Shown: positions 45,936 through 55,847, numbered from the stretch's first letter. The stretch is DNA of 64,000 bases from Vibrio casei (GCF_002218025.2 NZ_AP018680.1:1302001-1366000); one strand, 5' to 3'. The notes: generated by a model not told the origin, from the sequence alone. Made by a program: numbers and translations.

Positions 45936-47195
45936 TCAATTCGTCTCTCCAGTCTCTTCTTCAATTGTGTTTAATTTGTAAGTAAGGGCTAGAATCACGA
46001 TATATAACAAGCTGCCACCTAAGGCGACCGAACTCCAGCCACCATGTTGCCAGCAATAGATCAAATAAAACCCACCTAAACTACCGCCAGCGTAGTAGTG
46101 AACCAAATATAAAGCGGTTGCACTGGCTTTTGCTTGATGGGCTTTCGAGCTGACCCATGCGTAAGCTAGCGAGTGAGTAAAGAAAGCGCCACCACTGATC
46201 AAAATTAGCGCAATAAACATAGCATATAGATTTGGAATGAGTGCAGTGAGCATTCCGATTAAGCTGACTACCGTACCTAACACAATGCCGCTGGTGGGCT
46301 TAAAGCGTAAGCTCCATTGTCCACTGAGTTTAGAAGTTAACGTTCCCGTTAGATAACACAGGAAAATCAACGACACCAAGCCGACAGGAAGCGAAAAAGG
46401 TTCACCGACTAAGCGAAACCCCATGACCGTATAAAGGTTAACAAATAGAGCGAAATTTAACCCACCAATTAGCATGGCAAGCCATAGTTTTGGTGTGTGT
46501 AGGTGGTGCATAGCATCTTTTAAATGATTAGTTAAAGATGTCTCCTTAGTGATGAAATTTTTCTGAGCAGGCACCCAAAGTGTCACCAATATCGCGATGG
46601 AAAGGCTCAACAGCGCCATACCAATGACAGCCGTTTGCCATCCAAGCCATTCGCCAATCACACCGCCATAAATTCTGCCGGTAATTCCGCCTAATGAATT
46701 GGCACCAATATACGAACCTACCGCGAGTAAAAACACTTTAGGGCTAAATTCTTCTGCCATGTAGGCCACTGCCACTGAAATATAACCCGCCAAGGCAATT
46801 CCCATCAGTGCGCGCGAAGCAATTAATAATCCAAGCTGATCGGAAAATAAAATACATAAACCAACAACAGGTGAGGCATACAAACTGAACAGCATGATTT
46901 TGCGCCGACCAATCTTTTCAGAATAAATAGCCCAAGGCAGTAGTGATAAAGACAGTGTTAAGGTAGCCGCCGCTAAAACCCAGTTAACATGCGCCGCAGT
47001 GACTTGATAATGCTCAGCAATCAATGGCAACAAAGGTTGGAATAAATATAAATTGCAGAATGAAATAAAAGAGCCGATAAAAAGCCCAAAGGTGACTTTT
47101 TTCAGAGCCTTTGGATTGTTGTTATCTACTGGCTCACTCTGTGTCGAGTCATTCACTGGTAGGTGTGCATTCTTTTGGAAAGAGGTAGTAGACAT
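45936..47195 (-). CDS. MFS transporter, YnfM-like
   Basis: A 419-residue permease with 12 predicted segments. NLYLFQPLLPLIAEHYQVTAAHVNWVL, EKIGRRKIMLFS and GNSLGGITGRIYGG-like stretches place it with the YnfM/arabinose-efflux-like MFS group. The substrate is unknown. It is divergent from a LysR-type gene; E. coli ynfM is likewise divergent from the LysR gene ynfL. The pair probably forms a regulator-exporter unit. Confidence 0.82.
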   Translation of the reverse strand: MSTTSFQKNAHLPVNDSTQSEPVDNNNPKALKKVTFGLFIGSFISFCNLYLFQPLLPLIAEHYQVTAAHVNWVLAAATLTLSLSLLPWAIYSEKIGRRKIMLFSLYASPVVGLCILFSDQLGLLIASRALMGIALAGYISVAVAYMAEEFSPKVFLLAVGSYIGANSLGGITGRIYGGVIGEWLGWQTAVIGMALLSLSIAILVTLWVPAQKNFITKETSLTNHLKDAMHHLHTPKLWLAMLIGGLNFALFVNLYTVMGFRLVGEPFSLPVGLVSLIFLCYLTGTLTSKLSGQWSLRFKPTSGIVLGTVVSLIGMLTALIPNLYAMFIALILISGGAFFTHSLAYAWVSSKAHQAKASATALYLVHYYAGGSLGGFYLIYCWQHGGWSSVALGGSLLYIVILALTYKLNTIEEETGETN

Positions 47196-47301
47196 TAACG
47201 GTGCTCAAGTAAGTTAGATAATAGAATTTTACCAATACTCATGTTATATATAAAATATATTAAATTAATAGTATCCATCTATTTATGATCTACAAACCCA
47301 A

Positions 47302-47322
47302 GTAACCTCACTGTGAGGTTAC
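47302..47322. promoter_or_regulatory. Perfect palindrome in the MFS-LysR intergenic region
   Basis: GTAACCTCAC-T-GTGAGGTTAC, 10-bp arms around a single base. It lies 33 bases upstream of the LysR-type start. No T run follows, so it is more likely an operator than a terminator. Confidence 0.6.
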
Positions 47323-47355
47323 GTTTCCCTATGTTATTAGAGAATCGACAATCCT

Positions 47356-48249
47356 ATGAATACCAAAGCATTAAAGTATTTTGTCACTATTGTTGAAATG
47401 AAAAGTTTCAGTCGAGCAGCCGAGGTTTTACATATCGCACAATCAGCGTTAAGCGTATCGATTAAAAAGCTCGAATTATCAATAGGATTAACACTGTTAC
47501 ACCGTCACGATAAAGGTGTTCAATTGACTGACGAAGGTATGCGTTTATATAAGCACGCTAAAGAAATCCTGCAAAAATTAGAGGATGCTGCGCTCGAAAT
47601 GCAAGAGCTTAAAGGATTGGTCAAAGGCGAAGTGAGGTTAGGCGTACCTAGCATGATGGGCTCGTACTTTTTCCCCGATATTTTGATGGCCTTTAAGCAG
47701 CAGTATCCAGATTTGAAATTGACTATCATTGATGCTGGCACTCAATCGATTCGAAAAATGCTGCTCGATGGAGAGCTGGATCTTGGTGTGATCCTCAATG
47801 AAAATGTGCCGGACTCTCTGGCAATTGAACCATTAGTGGAAGATGACATGTTGGTGGTAGTGAGTCCTGAACATGAGTTTGCCACTAAACGCTCGATTTC
47901 TATCACCGAGTTTTTCTCCCAAGAATTAATCATGTTTAAGAAAGGGTACTTTCACCGCGAAATGGTCGATAAGTTATGCATTGAGCATGGCTTGGAACCG
48001 AACATTTCTATTGAGACCAATTTGATCCCGATGATTTTAAAAGTGGTACAAAAAGATTTTGCGATTGGAGCATTATTGAAATTAGTCACCGAACAAGAAA
48101 AAGGTGTGATAGGCATTCCATTTGATCAACCAATCACGCTCAAAATAGGTATGGCTTGGCGTAAAACAGGGTATTTATCGTTGGCGGATAAAGCCTTTAT
48201 GGAATTCACCAAGCAAGCTTTACCCGCTGCGATAGGTCGTGACAAGTAA
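47356..48249 (+). CDS. LysR-family transcriptional regulator, YnfL-like
   Basis: A 297-residue LysR-type regulator. The N-terminal winged helix (about 1-60: FVTIVEMKSFSRAAEVLHIA, QSALSVSIKKLE) is followed by an effector-binding domain (LGVPSMMGSYFFPDILMAF, LDLGVILNENVPDSL). It is divergent from the YnfM-like exporter and probably controls it in response to that transporter's substrate. A perfect palindrome lies in the shared promoter region. Confidence 0.9.
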   Translation: MNTKALKYFVTIVEMKSFSRAAEVLHIAQSALSVSIKKLELSIGLTLLHRHDKGVQLTDEGMRLYKHAKEILQKLEDAALEMQELKGLVKGEVRLGVPSMMGSYFFPDILMAFKQQYPDLKLTIIDAGTQSIRKMLLDGELDLGVILNENVPDSLAIEPLVEDDMLVVVSPEHEFATKRSISITEFFSQELIMFKKGYFHREMVDKLCIEHGLEPNISIETNLIPMILKVVQKDFAIGALLKLVTEQEKGVIGIPFDQPITLKIGMAWRKTGYLSLADKAFMEFTKQALPAAIGRDK

Positions 48250-48260
48250 TCGACACAAGC

Positions 48261-49352
48261 CTAGTCGATATATTCTTTATGCACTCGACGAGTAATACCG
48301 GTAAACAAGGTGTAGGGAATCGTATCGCAGCAGTCGGCAACTTCAGCCGCTTTTACGTTCTTGCCCCATAACTCGACGGTAGAGCCGATTTCAGCATTTG
48401 GAATGTCTGTTAAATCTATCGTCAGCATATCCATCGAAACACGTCCCACAAGCTGGGTACGAACGCCATTGACCATCACAGGTGTGCCGTCTTTCGCATG
48501 TCTTGGATAACCATCAGCATAACCAATCGCAACCGTGCCTATCTTCATATCACGTTCACAACGATACCTTTCACCATAACCAACGGATTCTTGCGCTTTC
48601 ACTTCACGTATGGCGATGATTTTTGAGGTTAGCGTCATCACTGGAATCAGTTGTTCTGAAGCTGAGTTTGGGTGTGAAAGTGGGTCTGCACCATACAGCA
48701 AAATACCCGGACGCGTGTAACCCTTAAATTGCTCGCTATGAGTTGAAGGGTGAGCTAACGTCGCCGAGCTATTGGCAAAACTGCTCGTTTTAGAATCTAA
48801 TTTTTCTAGAGTAGATATACAAAGCTCTAACTGGCTTTGTGTCATCGATTTATCGAGTTCATCAGCACAAGCAAAATGGGTCATGTGAACGATATTATCG
48901 ACTTGCGGCAACGCGTTTAATTGCTCAAAAGCCGCAGGGTAGTCTTGTGGCGAAAACCCTAAACGATGCATGCCACTATCAAGCTTTAACCAAATCTTAA
49001 ATTGAGAAGATTGAGGTTGACGTTTAATCGCTTCAATTTGTGCTTGGCTATGCACCGCTGTCCAGAAGTTATGTTGCTGAATAAGTTCAAGTTCAGATTC
49101 TTCAAAAAAGCCTTCTAACAAAAGAATAGGTTGTTTGATGCCCGATTCACGTAACTCTATTGCTTCTTCAATACAGGCAACACCAAAGGCATCGGCTTCT
49201 TGTAGCGCGTGCGCCAATTTCACAGCGCCATGGCCATAAGCATCGGCTTTGATGATCGCTACCGCTTGTGAGTTCGGAGATTGCGCTTTCGCCACGCGAT
49301 AGTTATGTCTAAATGCAGCAAGATCAATGCTTGCTTTGGTTGGTCTAGCCAT
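48261..49352 (-). CDS. alr: Alanine racemase
   Basis: A 363-residue PLP-dependent racemase interconverting L- and D-alanine. The PLP lysine is K35 in AIIKADAYGHGA. RPGILLYG and ESVGYGERYRCE, with the second catalytic tyrosine, are visible. There is no signal peptide, so it is cytoplasmic and not the periplasmic broad-spectrum racemase. I start at the ATG giving MARPTKASID, which overlaps the end of dadA by 8 bases. A longer in-frame start re-reads dadA. Coupling with dadA suggests the catabolic (DadX-like) role. Confidence 0.92.
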   Translation of the reverse strand: MARPTKASIDLAAFRHNYRVAKAQSPNSQAVAIIKADAYGHGAVKLAHALQEADAFGVACIEEAIELRESGIKQPILLLEGFFEESELELIQQHNFWTAVHSQAQIEAIKRQPQSSQFKIWLKLDSGMHRLGFSPQDYPAAFEQLNALPQVDNIVHMTHFACADELDKSMTQSQLELCISTLEKLDSKTSSFANSSATLAHPSTHSEQFKGYTRPGILLYGADPLSHPNSASEQLIPVMTLTSKIIAIREVKAQESVGYGERYRCERDMKIGTVAIGYADGYPRHAKDGTPVMVNGVRTQLVGRVSMDMLTIDLTDIPNAEIGSTVELWGKNVKAAEVADCCDTIPYTLFTGITRRVHKEYID

Positions 49353-50604
49353 AGTAGCGCTCGATAGATAAGCCTTCTGGGTTAATATCCGGCTGTTTGT
49401 TATTGATGATATCTGCAACGAATTTGGCAGAGCCGAGTGACATTGTCCAGCCTAAAGTGCCGTGACCAGTATTCATGTATAGATTGGAGTACTTAGTACC
49501 ACCGAGTATCGGCGTGCTGTCGGGCGTCATTGGACGTAGTCCACACCAAAATTCCGCTTTGGCGACATCGGCTGCGCCTGGGAACATGTCTTGAATAACA
49601 AAATCAATACTGGCTCTGCGTTTCAATGGACGCTCTAAGTTAAACGATGCAATTTCTGCAGTACCACCGACTCGAATGCGATCTTCAAAACGCGTAACTG
49701 CTACTTTATACGTCTCATCCATAATGGTCGATTGGGGCGCACGTGATTCATCTTCAATCGGTAGGGTGAGTGAATAACCTTTGATTGGATAAATAGGCAA
49801 ATCGATTCCCAGTGGTTTCATCAATTTAGGCGAGTAACTCCCTAGTGCGCAGACAAAGGTATCGGCCTTAACAACGCCTTTATCGGTTTTGACGCTAACG
49901 ATTTTGCCGTTGGATTCTACTAAGTGTTCAATATTGGTATTGAGCATAAACGTCACCCCAAGCGCTTCACATTGCGCAGCAAGTTCGGTGGTAAACTTAT
50001 AACAATCGCCGGTTTCATCACCCGGTAGGCGCAAACCACCGACAAACTTATCTTTTACATTCGCAAGGGCGGGTTCGTGTTCAATACAACCTTGCATGTC
50101 TAAAGCTTGGTGTTCAATCCCTAGTTGTTTGAGAACGCTAATGTCTTTTTGTAGTGCGTCAATTTGTTTTTGTTTACGAAATAGCTGTAATGTGCCTTTT
50201 TGGCGTCCATCGTAATTAAGGTTGAGTTCTTTACGAAGAGCAATAAAACAATCTCGGCTATATTCAGCGACACGTAGCATACGAGCTTTATTCACTTGAT
50301 AGCTTTTGGTATTGCAGTTAGCTAGCATTTTGCTCATCCATGAAAGGGTATAACCATCCAGTTCTTTCATGTTAATCATAAATGGTGACAAGTCTTGCAT
50401 CATCCAACCAATTGCTTTGAAAGGCACACCCGGAGCTGCCCAAGGCGAACTGTATCCCGGAGAGATCATGCCGGCATTGCCATGGCTAGTTTCTTCAGCC
50501 ACACTATCTTGTCGATCAATAACAGTTACCTGATGCCCAGAATTGGCCAAATACCATGCAGTTGCAACGCCTAATACACCACCACCTAAAACCGTAATAT
50601 GCAT
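49345..50604 (-). CDS. dadA: D-amino acid dehydrogenase small subunit
   Basis: A 419-residue flavoprotein that oxidises D-alanine to pyruvate and feeds electrons to the respiratory chain. The FAD site is VLGGGVLGVATAWYLA near the N-terminus. GNAGMISPGYSSPWAAPGVP, RLPGDETGDCYKFT and LNTGHGTLGWTMSLG-like blocks match E. coli DadA. I start at the second ATG (MHITVLGGG), which has AAGGA at proper distance; the first ATG, 6 bases upstream, sits on that site. The stop overlaps alr. Confidence 0.95.
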   Translation of the reverse strand: MHITVLGGGVLGVATAWYLANSGHQVTVIDRQDSVAEETSHGNAGMISPGYSSPWAAPGVPFKAIGWMMQDLSPFMINMKELDGYTLSWMSKMLANCNTKSYQVNKARMLRVAEYSRDCFIALRKELNLNYDGRQKGTLQLFRKQKQIDALQKDISVLKQLGIEHQALDMQGCIEHEPALANVKDKFVGGLRLPGDETGDCYKFTTELAAQCEALGVTFMLNTNIEHLVESNGKIVSVKTDKGVVKADTFVCALGSYSPKLMKPLGIDLPIYPIKGYSLTLPIEDESRAPQSTIMDETYKVAVTRFEDRIRVGGTAEIASFNLERPLKRRASIDFVIQDMFPGAADVAKAEFWCGLRPMTPDSTPILGGTKYSNLYMNTGHGTLGWTMSLGSAKFVADIINNKQPDINPEGLSIERYYG

Positions 50605-50871
50605 AATCATCCTTTTAACACTTAAATGTGAGCATTGAATAAATCTGATTTTATTCTAATATTGAGAGAATGGTGCTTTGTATTTTAATAATTAGCAGAG
50701 TAAAACTCTAAATATGTTAAATAAATGCAGCATAAAAGTTATTAAATAATGCTAGAAAAAAAATAGAGATCAAAATCAAAATTTTTATGTAAATAAATGA
50801 AAATAAAATGAGTAAAATAAAGCGTTTAGTAAGTAGAATCTGAAAAATAATAATTTGAATTAGGAAAGATG

Positions 50872-51204
50872 ATGAAGCAATGGTTATTTTTAGGTACCGC
50901 GATTGTGTCTGAAGTTATTGCTACTTCAGCGATGAAATCTAGTGAAGGCTTTACTAAGCTAATTCCGTCATTAATTGTGGTTGTTGGCTACGTAGCAGCG
51001 TTTTATTTTTTATCTTTAACATTAAAAACAATTCCAGTCGGCATTGCCTATGCTATTTGGGCGGGTCTCGGCATAGTGTTGATTGCTGCGGTAGGTTGGA
51101 TGGTTTTTGGTCAAAAGTTGGATTTACCGGCAATGCTAGGTATGGGGCTGATTTTACTCGGCGTATTTGTAATTAATGTATTCTCAAAAACGGGTGGACA
51201 TTAA
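50872..51204 (+). CDS. Small multidrug resistance (SMR) efflux protein, EmrE-like
   Basis: A 110-residue protein, the same length as E. coli EmrE, with four membrane segments. The proton- and drug-binding glutamate is E14 in [34 protein letters not shown] carries the conserved tryptophan. It exchanges protons for cationic compounds or guanidinium-like substrates. I chose the second of two adjacent ATG codons, which gives correct spacing from AGGAAAG and the family numbering. Confidence 0.9.
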   Translation: MKQWLFLGTAIVSEVIATSAMKSSEGFTKLIPSLIVVVGYVAAFYFLSLTLKTIPVGIAYAIWAGLGIVLIAAVGWMVFGQKLDLPAMLGMGLILLGVFVINVFSKTGGH

Positions 51205-51265
51205 TTTGATCTGAGTTTCACTTGGATACGTAAAGTCATGGATGAATCTAAAACAAGGACGTTGT

Positions 51266-51802
51266 ATGACATTATTCAAATATATTTCAAGAATACTCCC
51301 GCTTTTCACTGCGCTACTTCTGACTGGCTGCTTAGGCATGCCGAAATCCGTCACTCCCATTCAAGAGTTTGATGTAAACCAATACCTAGGCACATGGTAT
51401 GAAATCGCTCGTCTCGATCACTCCTTTGAACGCGGTTTAACACAAGTCACCGCTGACTACTCATTAAAAGAAGATGGTGGCGTTAAAGTGATTAACCGTG
51501 GCTATTCAGCCGCAGAGGGCGAATGGCAACAAGCGGAAGGAAAAGCGTATTTTGTTAACGAGCCCAATGAAGGTTACTTAAAAGTTTCGTTCTTTGGGCC
51601 TTTTTATGGCTCATACGTTATCTTCTATCTAGATCCGGCTGGGCAATATGCTTTTATCTCCGGCCCGGATCACGATTACCTTTGGCTATTATCTCGAACC
51701 CCAACCGTCGGTGATTCAGTCAAGCAGCAATTCATTAAAATGAGCCAAGAGAAGGGCTTTGATGTGAGTGAGTTGATTTTTGTGGAGCAGGGAACGCAAT
51801 AA
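51266..51802 (+). CDS. blc: Bacterial lipocalin (outer-membrane lipoprotein)
   Basis: A 178-residue lipoprotein. The signal peptide ends in the lipobox LLTGC (Cys at 22). GTWYEIARLDHSFERGL is the lipocalin signature, and GPDHDYLWLLSRTP the C-terminal one. Blc binds fatty acids or lysophospholipids at the outer membrane. An ATG eight codons upstream is in frame, but AAGGACGTTGT precedes this one. Confidence 0.92.
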   Translation: MTLFKYISRILPLFTALLLTGCLGMPKSVTPIQEFDVNQYLGTWYEIARLDHSFERGLTQVTADYSLKEDGGVKVINRGYSAAEGEWQQAEGKAYFVNEPNEGYLKVSFFGPFYGSYVIFYLDPAGQYAFISGPDHDYLWLLSRTPTVGDSVKQQFIKMSQEKGFDVSELIFVEQGTQ

Positions 51803-51887
51803 AATAAGCTACAAGGTGTTAATCGTTGCTAATTTTTAGTGAGAAAGGATAATGTTTGACTCTTTTTTACTCTGAATGTTGTTGATA

Positions 51888-52577
51888 ATGCGTCTTGATA
51901 AATTTGTGTGTAAAAGCACTGAGTTAACAAAAATTGAAGCTATTCAGCGAATTAGCACGGGGCAGATTTGTGTTAATGGCGATGTTGTCACGAATGAAGC
52001 GACTCAGGTTCATGAAAATAATACGATATTGTTGAATGGCATTAAGTTAAAAGCTCGTGATTTCCGCTATATTCTCATGCATAAACCTGAGGGTACTATT
52101 TGTTCTAATATTGATGAGGTTTATCCTTCTCTCTTCAACCGCTTAAACGTTGATAATATTTCTGAACTTCACATCGCTGGTCGCTTGGATGTTGATAGCA
52201 CCGGTATGGTATTAATTACTGATGATGGACGCTGGTCGTTTAATATCACCACTCCAATGAAGGAGTGCAGTAAAGTTTATCGTGTGGGGTTGTCTCGCCC
52301 AGTTTCGGATGATGTAGAAGCTAAGTTCAGAGACGGTATTCAACTTCAAGGTGAGCCGCAATTAACACGGCCAGCAGCTTTAGAGGTTATCGGCCCCAAA
52401 GAGGTTCTGTTAACGATCACTGAAGGGAAATTTCACCAGGTAAAACGGATGTTTTCTGCTGTTGGTAATCGTGTTGTGTCTCTTCATCGTGAAGCTATTG
52501 GGACGGTTTATCTTGATATTGATGTTGGGCAGTGGCGTTACTTGACTGACATTGAAGTTCAGTCCTTTACCAAGTAA
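51888..52577 (+). CDS. rsuA: 16S rRNA pseudouridine 516 synthase
   Basis: A 229-residue pseudouridine synthase. An S4 RNA-binding domain covers about 1-55 (MRLDKFVCKS). The catalytic motif GRLDVDSTGMVLITDDG carries the active aspartate. EGKFHQVKRMFSAVGN and LHREAIG match E. coli RsuA, which modifies U516 of 16S rRNA. The ATG has a poor ribosome binding site; a TTG four codons upstream is a weak alternative. Confidence 0.9.
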   Translation: MRLDKFVCKSTELTKIEAIQRISTGQICVNGDVVTNEATQVHENNTILLNGIKLKARDFRYILMHKPEGTICSNIDEVYPSLFNRLNVDNISELHIAGRLDVDSTGMVLITDDGRWSFNITTPMKECSKVYRVGLSRPVSDDVEAKFRDGIQLQGEPQLTRPAALEVIGPKEVLLTITEGKFHQVKRMFSAVGNRVVSLHREAIGTVYLDIDVGQWRYLTDIEVQSFTK

Positions 52578-52605
52578 GTTGTGAAATCCCGTGTATTGAT
52601 TTTGT

Positions 52606-52643
52606 ATAAAAAAACCTTGCCTCAAATCACTTCAAGGCAAGGT
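52606..52643 (-). terminator. Intrinsic terminator of dbpA
   Basis: On the minus strand ACCTTGCCTT, a loop and AGGCAAGGT pair, followed by a run of T. It can also act weakly for rsuA in the other direction. Confidence 0.8.
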
Positions 52644-52664
52644 GTTATATTTTAAATTCAGCGC

Positions 52665-54071
52665 CTAAAGAATGCGAGCGCGGAAGGTTTTACCTTTCAT
52701 TTTACCGTTTGAAATTTTCTTCAAAGCTTGTTTAACAATGCCTTTTTCAACTGCAACATAAGCACGCATATCGAATAAGTGGATCTTACCAACGCGTTTG
52801 CCATCTACGCCGTTATCGCCACCAGTGAGTGCGCCGAGAATGTCACCAGCACGAACTTTCTGTTTTTTGCCGCCATCAATTTGAATGGTCGCCATTTTAG
52901 ATTCAAATGGAGTGTCAGTTAACACGCTGTCTGAAGGTAGGGTAGATGGTGAAATTTCAATGTCCATGTACTCATCAATTTGAGCCACTTTAAACATTTC
53001 TTTTTCAGCAAATAAGCTAAACGCCATGCCTTTACTACCAGCGCGGCCAGTACGACCAATGCGGTGTACGTGAACTTCAGCATCACGAGCTAGTTGGAAG
53101 TTGATTACCGCATCTAGGTTTTCAACATCAAGACCACGAGCGGCCACATCGGTTGCAACTAGAATAGACGCACTCTTGTTTGCAAAACGTAGTAGGGCTT
53201 GGTCACGGTCGCGTTGCTCTAAATCACCGTGTAGGGCAATCACATCAAAACCTTTGTAGTGCAGTTCATCGGCTACTTCTTGTGTTTCACGCTTGGTGTT
53301 ACAGAAGATCACTGATGATTCAGGTTTGTGTTGTAAAAGTAAAATCTGAGTCGCTTTCAAACGGTCTTCAAATGAATTGGTTTTATAAAAGAACTGAGAA
53401 ATACTTGAGTTGGTGTGTTGGCTTTCTACCTTCACAAGTTCAGGGTTACGCATGATGCGGTTAGCGATCTTTTTAATTTCCGGTGGGAAAGTGGCGCTAA
53501 ATAGCAAAGTTTGACGCTCGCTTGGTGCTTGTTCAATGATGGCATCTAATGCATCTTGAAAGCCCATGTCTAACATGCGGTCGGCTTCATCAAGTACTAG
53601 AGTGTTTAATTCTGATAAATCAATACGGCCTTTATCTAGGTGATCAAGAATACGACCCGGCGTGCCAACTAAAATGTGCGCGCCATGTTCTAGTGAACCT
53701 ATTTGTGGGCCAAATGGCATACCACCGCAAAGCGTTAATACTTTGATGTTGTGGATGCTGCGTGCCAGTTTACGAATTTCTTTGGCGACTTGGTCTGCCA
53801 ATTCACGAGTTGGGCAAAGGACTAAAGATTGCACACGAAAACGCTTCACGTTTAAATTGGCTAATAATCCTAAGCCAAATGCCGCAGTTTTACCTGAGCC
53901 GGTTTTGCCTTGGCCAATCACATCTTTACCCGCAATCATTAATGGTAGGCTATCAGCCTGAATCGGCGTCATGGATTCATAACCCATCGAGGTTAAGTTT
54001 TCGATTAGCGCGGGATCTAATGCAAGGCTAGAAAAAGCGGTGTTCGCAGGAGTATTGGTGTTTGTAGTCAA
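52665..54071 (-). CDS. dbpA: ATP-dependent RNA helicase DbpA
   Basis: A 468-residue DEAD-box helicase for 50S ribosome assembly. Walker A is GKTGSGKT (55-62), the DEAD motif is at 161-164, SAT follows, and HRIGRTGRAG is motif VI. The last 70 residues form the DbpA RNA-binding domain (KKQKVRAGDILGALTGG, GKIHLFDMRAYVAVE), which targets hairpin 92 of 23S rRNA. It is monocistronic with its own terminator. Confidence 0.94.
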   Translation of the reverse strand: MTTNTNTPANTAFSSLALDPALIENLTSMGYESMTPIQADSLPLMIAGKDVIGQGKTGSGKTAAFGLGLLANLNVKRFRVQSLVLCPTRELADQVAKEIRKLARSIHNIKVLTLCGGMPFGPQIGSLEHGAHILVGTPGRILDHLDKGRIDLSELNTLVLDEADRMLDMGFQDALDAIIEQAPSERQTLLFSATFPPEIKKIANRIMRNPELVKVESQHTNSSISQFFYKTNSFEDRLKATQILLLQHKPESSVIFCNTKRETQEVADELHYKGFDVIALHGDLEQRDRDQALLRFANKSASILVATDVAARGLDVENLDAVINFQLARDAEVHVHRIGRTGRAGSKGMAFSLFAEKEMFKVAQIDEYMDIEISPSTLPSDSVLTDTPFESKMATIQIDGGKKQKVRAGDILGALTGGDNGVDGKRVGKIHLFDMRAYVAVEKGIVKQALKKISNGKMKGKTFRARIL

Positions 54072-54188
54072 AATGATTTCCTTAAAGGAAGAGCAAGCTT
54101 ATCTTCGGCTTACTCTATAAATTTGTTTACCCTGGTATTTGAAGCAACAGTCGTTGAAGCGATGGCTCCAGTTTTCTAGGGATAGAGT

Positions 54189-54416
54189 TTAGCTGTTATA
54201 AATTTTGTCGAAGTCGGCGGCATTCCATCCTGCCATCATACGATCGCCGATCTTCAAAACGGGTACGCCACGTGCGCCCATCGCTTCAAGTTCTTTGCGT
54301 CCGCGTTGCATCTTGGCATTACACAAACGGTACTTAATGCCTTTTGAATCTAAATACATTTTAGCGGCTTTACAGTGTGGGCATTTGTCACCCACATATA
54401 AGACTACTCGTTTCAT
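54189..54416 (-). CDS. Glutaredoxin-like protein
   Basis: A 75-residue thioredoxin-fold protein. The redox motif is CPHC (C12, C15), and the cis-proline is in GVPVLKIGD. It could reduce disulfides or glutathione adducts; the partner is unknown. It is followed on the same strand by no close gene, and lies between DUF1415 and dbpA. Confidence 0.85.
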   Translation of the reverse strand: MKRVVLYVGDKCPHCKAAKMYLDSKGIKYRLCNAKMQRGRKELEAMGARGVPVLKIGDRMMAGWNAADFDKIYNS

Positions 54417-54481
54417 AGTGATTATCTTTTTATACTTTTATTAAATTTGTGTCGTTATCTGCTTAAATATAGCTGAGAAGG

Positions 54482-55054
54482 CTACTTGGCTTTAAACAGA
54501 TAAGGGAAAAGCTGCTGCCTTTCTTCTTTCGTTAAGCCTTCTACCCGAGCAATATTGGTATCTGGAATCGCTTCTGGGTTTGGATAATGTTTTACCGCTT
54601 TTTCCATGCTTTCTTCACGAATAAGGTGAAGTACTGGATAGGGTGCGCGGTTAGTTAAGTTTTCAGCATCATCAGGATCGGCACCAGCGAAACAATAATC
54701 TGGGTGGAAGGTTGCCACTTGGAATGTGCCTTCCCATTGTTCTTGTTTAATCAGTGCGTCAATCCAATCTAAGAAGAAATTATAGTCGTCAAAATTTTGT
54801 AGCATGTGAGGAATAACAACTAATGTGGTTTCTAATTCTGAAACTGGCGTATTAACGAGCGTGGTGAATTCTTGAAAAACGTCTTCAAGTAATGCTTCTT
54901 CGACCGTAGCTTCAGAAACCGTTATCTTAATTTGATCATTACGTTGCGGTTTTGCGGCAAAAGGGCATAAATTCAGTCCAATTACCACATCCAGTAGCCA
55001 CTGTTCTATTTGAGATTCAATTTCTACATGACTAGGAAGAGAAGATGCTGACAT
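54482..55054 (-). CDS. DUF1415-family protein
   Basis: A 190-residue soluble protein. Conserved blocks LNLCPFAAKP, FHPDYCFAGADPDDAENLTNRAPYP and HLIREESME are diagnostic of DUF1415. Function is unknown. I start at the ATG giving MSASSLPSH; a GTG four codons upstream is also open, and neither has a strong ribosome binding site. Confidence 0.85.
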   Translation of the reverse strand: MSASSLPSHVEIESQIEQWLLDVVIGLNLCPFAAKPQRNDQIKITVSEATVEEALLEDVFQEFTTLVNTPVSELETTLVVIPHMLQNFDDYNFFLDWIDALIKQEQWEGTFQVATFHPDYCFAGADPDDAENLTNRAPYPVLHLIREESMEKAVKHYPNPEAIPDTNIARVEGLTKEERQQLFPYLFKAK

Positions 55055-55210
55055 TTGAGATTTCACACCGATGATTGATGAAATGGTTATTTATAAGGCT
55101 GCTACTTATAAGCTTATTATTTGCGGCGGATTCTATCACATAACTGTCTCGCAAATTGGATCTTTTTAAAGGTATAATCTAGCTAAAGAATAGAGTGTAA
55201 AGAGAGCATC

Positions 55211-55732
55211 ATGGCAAAACTGACATTACAAGAGCAAATGCTTAAAGCGGGTTTAGTTAACAGTAAAAAGCTGGAGAAGGCTAAGAAATCTTCCAAGAAA
55301 TCCCGTGTTCAAGCTCGTGAAGCAAGAGAAGCGGTTGAAGCGAATAAAAAAGCGCAACTAGAGCGTGACAAAGCGTTAAATGCTGAGCAGAAAAAACAGC
55401 AATTAACCAAAGAATTGAAAGCACAAGTGAAGCAATTGATTGAGATGAACCGTATTGAAATTGCCGACGGTGATATCGGTTATAACTTCACAGACGGCTC
55501 ATTAGTGAAAAAGCTTTATGTTGATAAGCCAACACAAGACCAATTAACCAAAGGTCGTTTAGCAATTGCTCGTTACCTAGAGGGTTACGCGATTATTCCG
55601 GCAAGTGTGGCAGACAAAATCTTCCAACGTGATGAAGAAAGCATTGTCTTGAATAATGTTCTGACTCAAGAAGAGCAAGATGAAGATGATCCATACGCAG
55701 ACTTCGTGGTTCCTGATGATTTGATGTGGTAA
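55211..55732 (+). CDS. DUF2058-family protein (YaiL-like)
   Basis: A 173-residue protein. Residues 1-75 are highly charged and helical (KKLEKAKKSSKKSRVQAREAR), probably coiled coil or RNA-binding. The second half (IADGDIGYNFTDGSLVKKLYV, RYLEGYAIIPASVADKI) is the DUF2058 core, similar to E. coli YaiL. Function is unknown. AGAGAGCATC precedes the ATG, and an intrinsic terminator follows. Confidence 0.88.
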   Translation: MAKLTLQEQMLKAGLVNSKKLEKAKKSSKKSRVQAREAREAVEANKKAQLERDKALNAEQKKQQLTKELKAQVKQLIEMNRIEIADGDIGYNFTDGSLVKKLYVDKPTQDQLTKGRLAIARYLEGYAIIPASVADKIFQRDEESIVLNNVLTQEEQDEDDPYADFVVPDDLMW

Positions 55733-55764
55733 TTCACTTTTAATATTTGAATATCAGACCAGAC

Positions 55765-55816
55765 AATGGCAGACATGATAAAGGTTAATCACTTTCATCA
55801 GTCTGCCATTTTTTTG
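55765..55816 (+). terminator. Intrinsic terminator after DUF2058 gene
   Basis: AATGGCAGAC and GTCTGCCATT form a 10-bp perfect stem, with a partly paired inner region, followed by six T. Confidence 0.85.
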
Positions 55817-55847
55817 TTCTACTCTGGCTGAATGAGTTTTAAGTACG

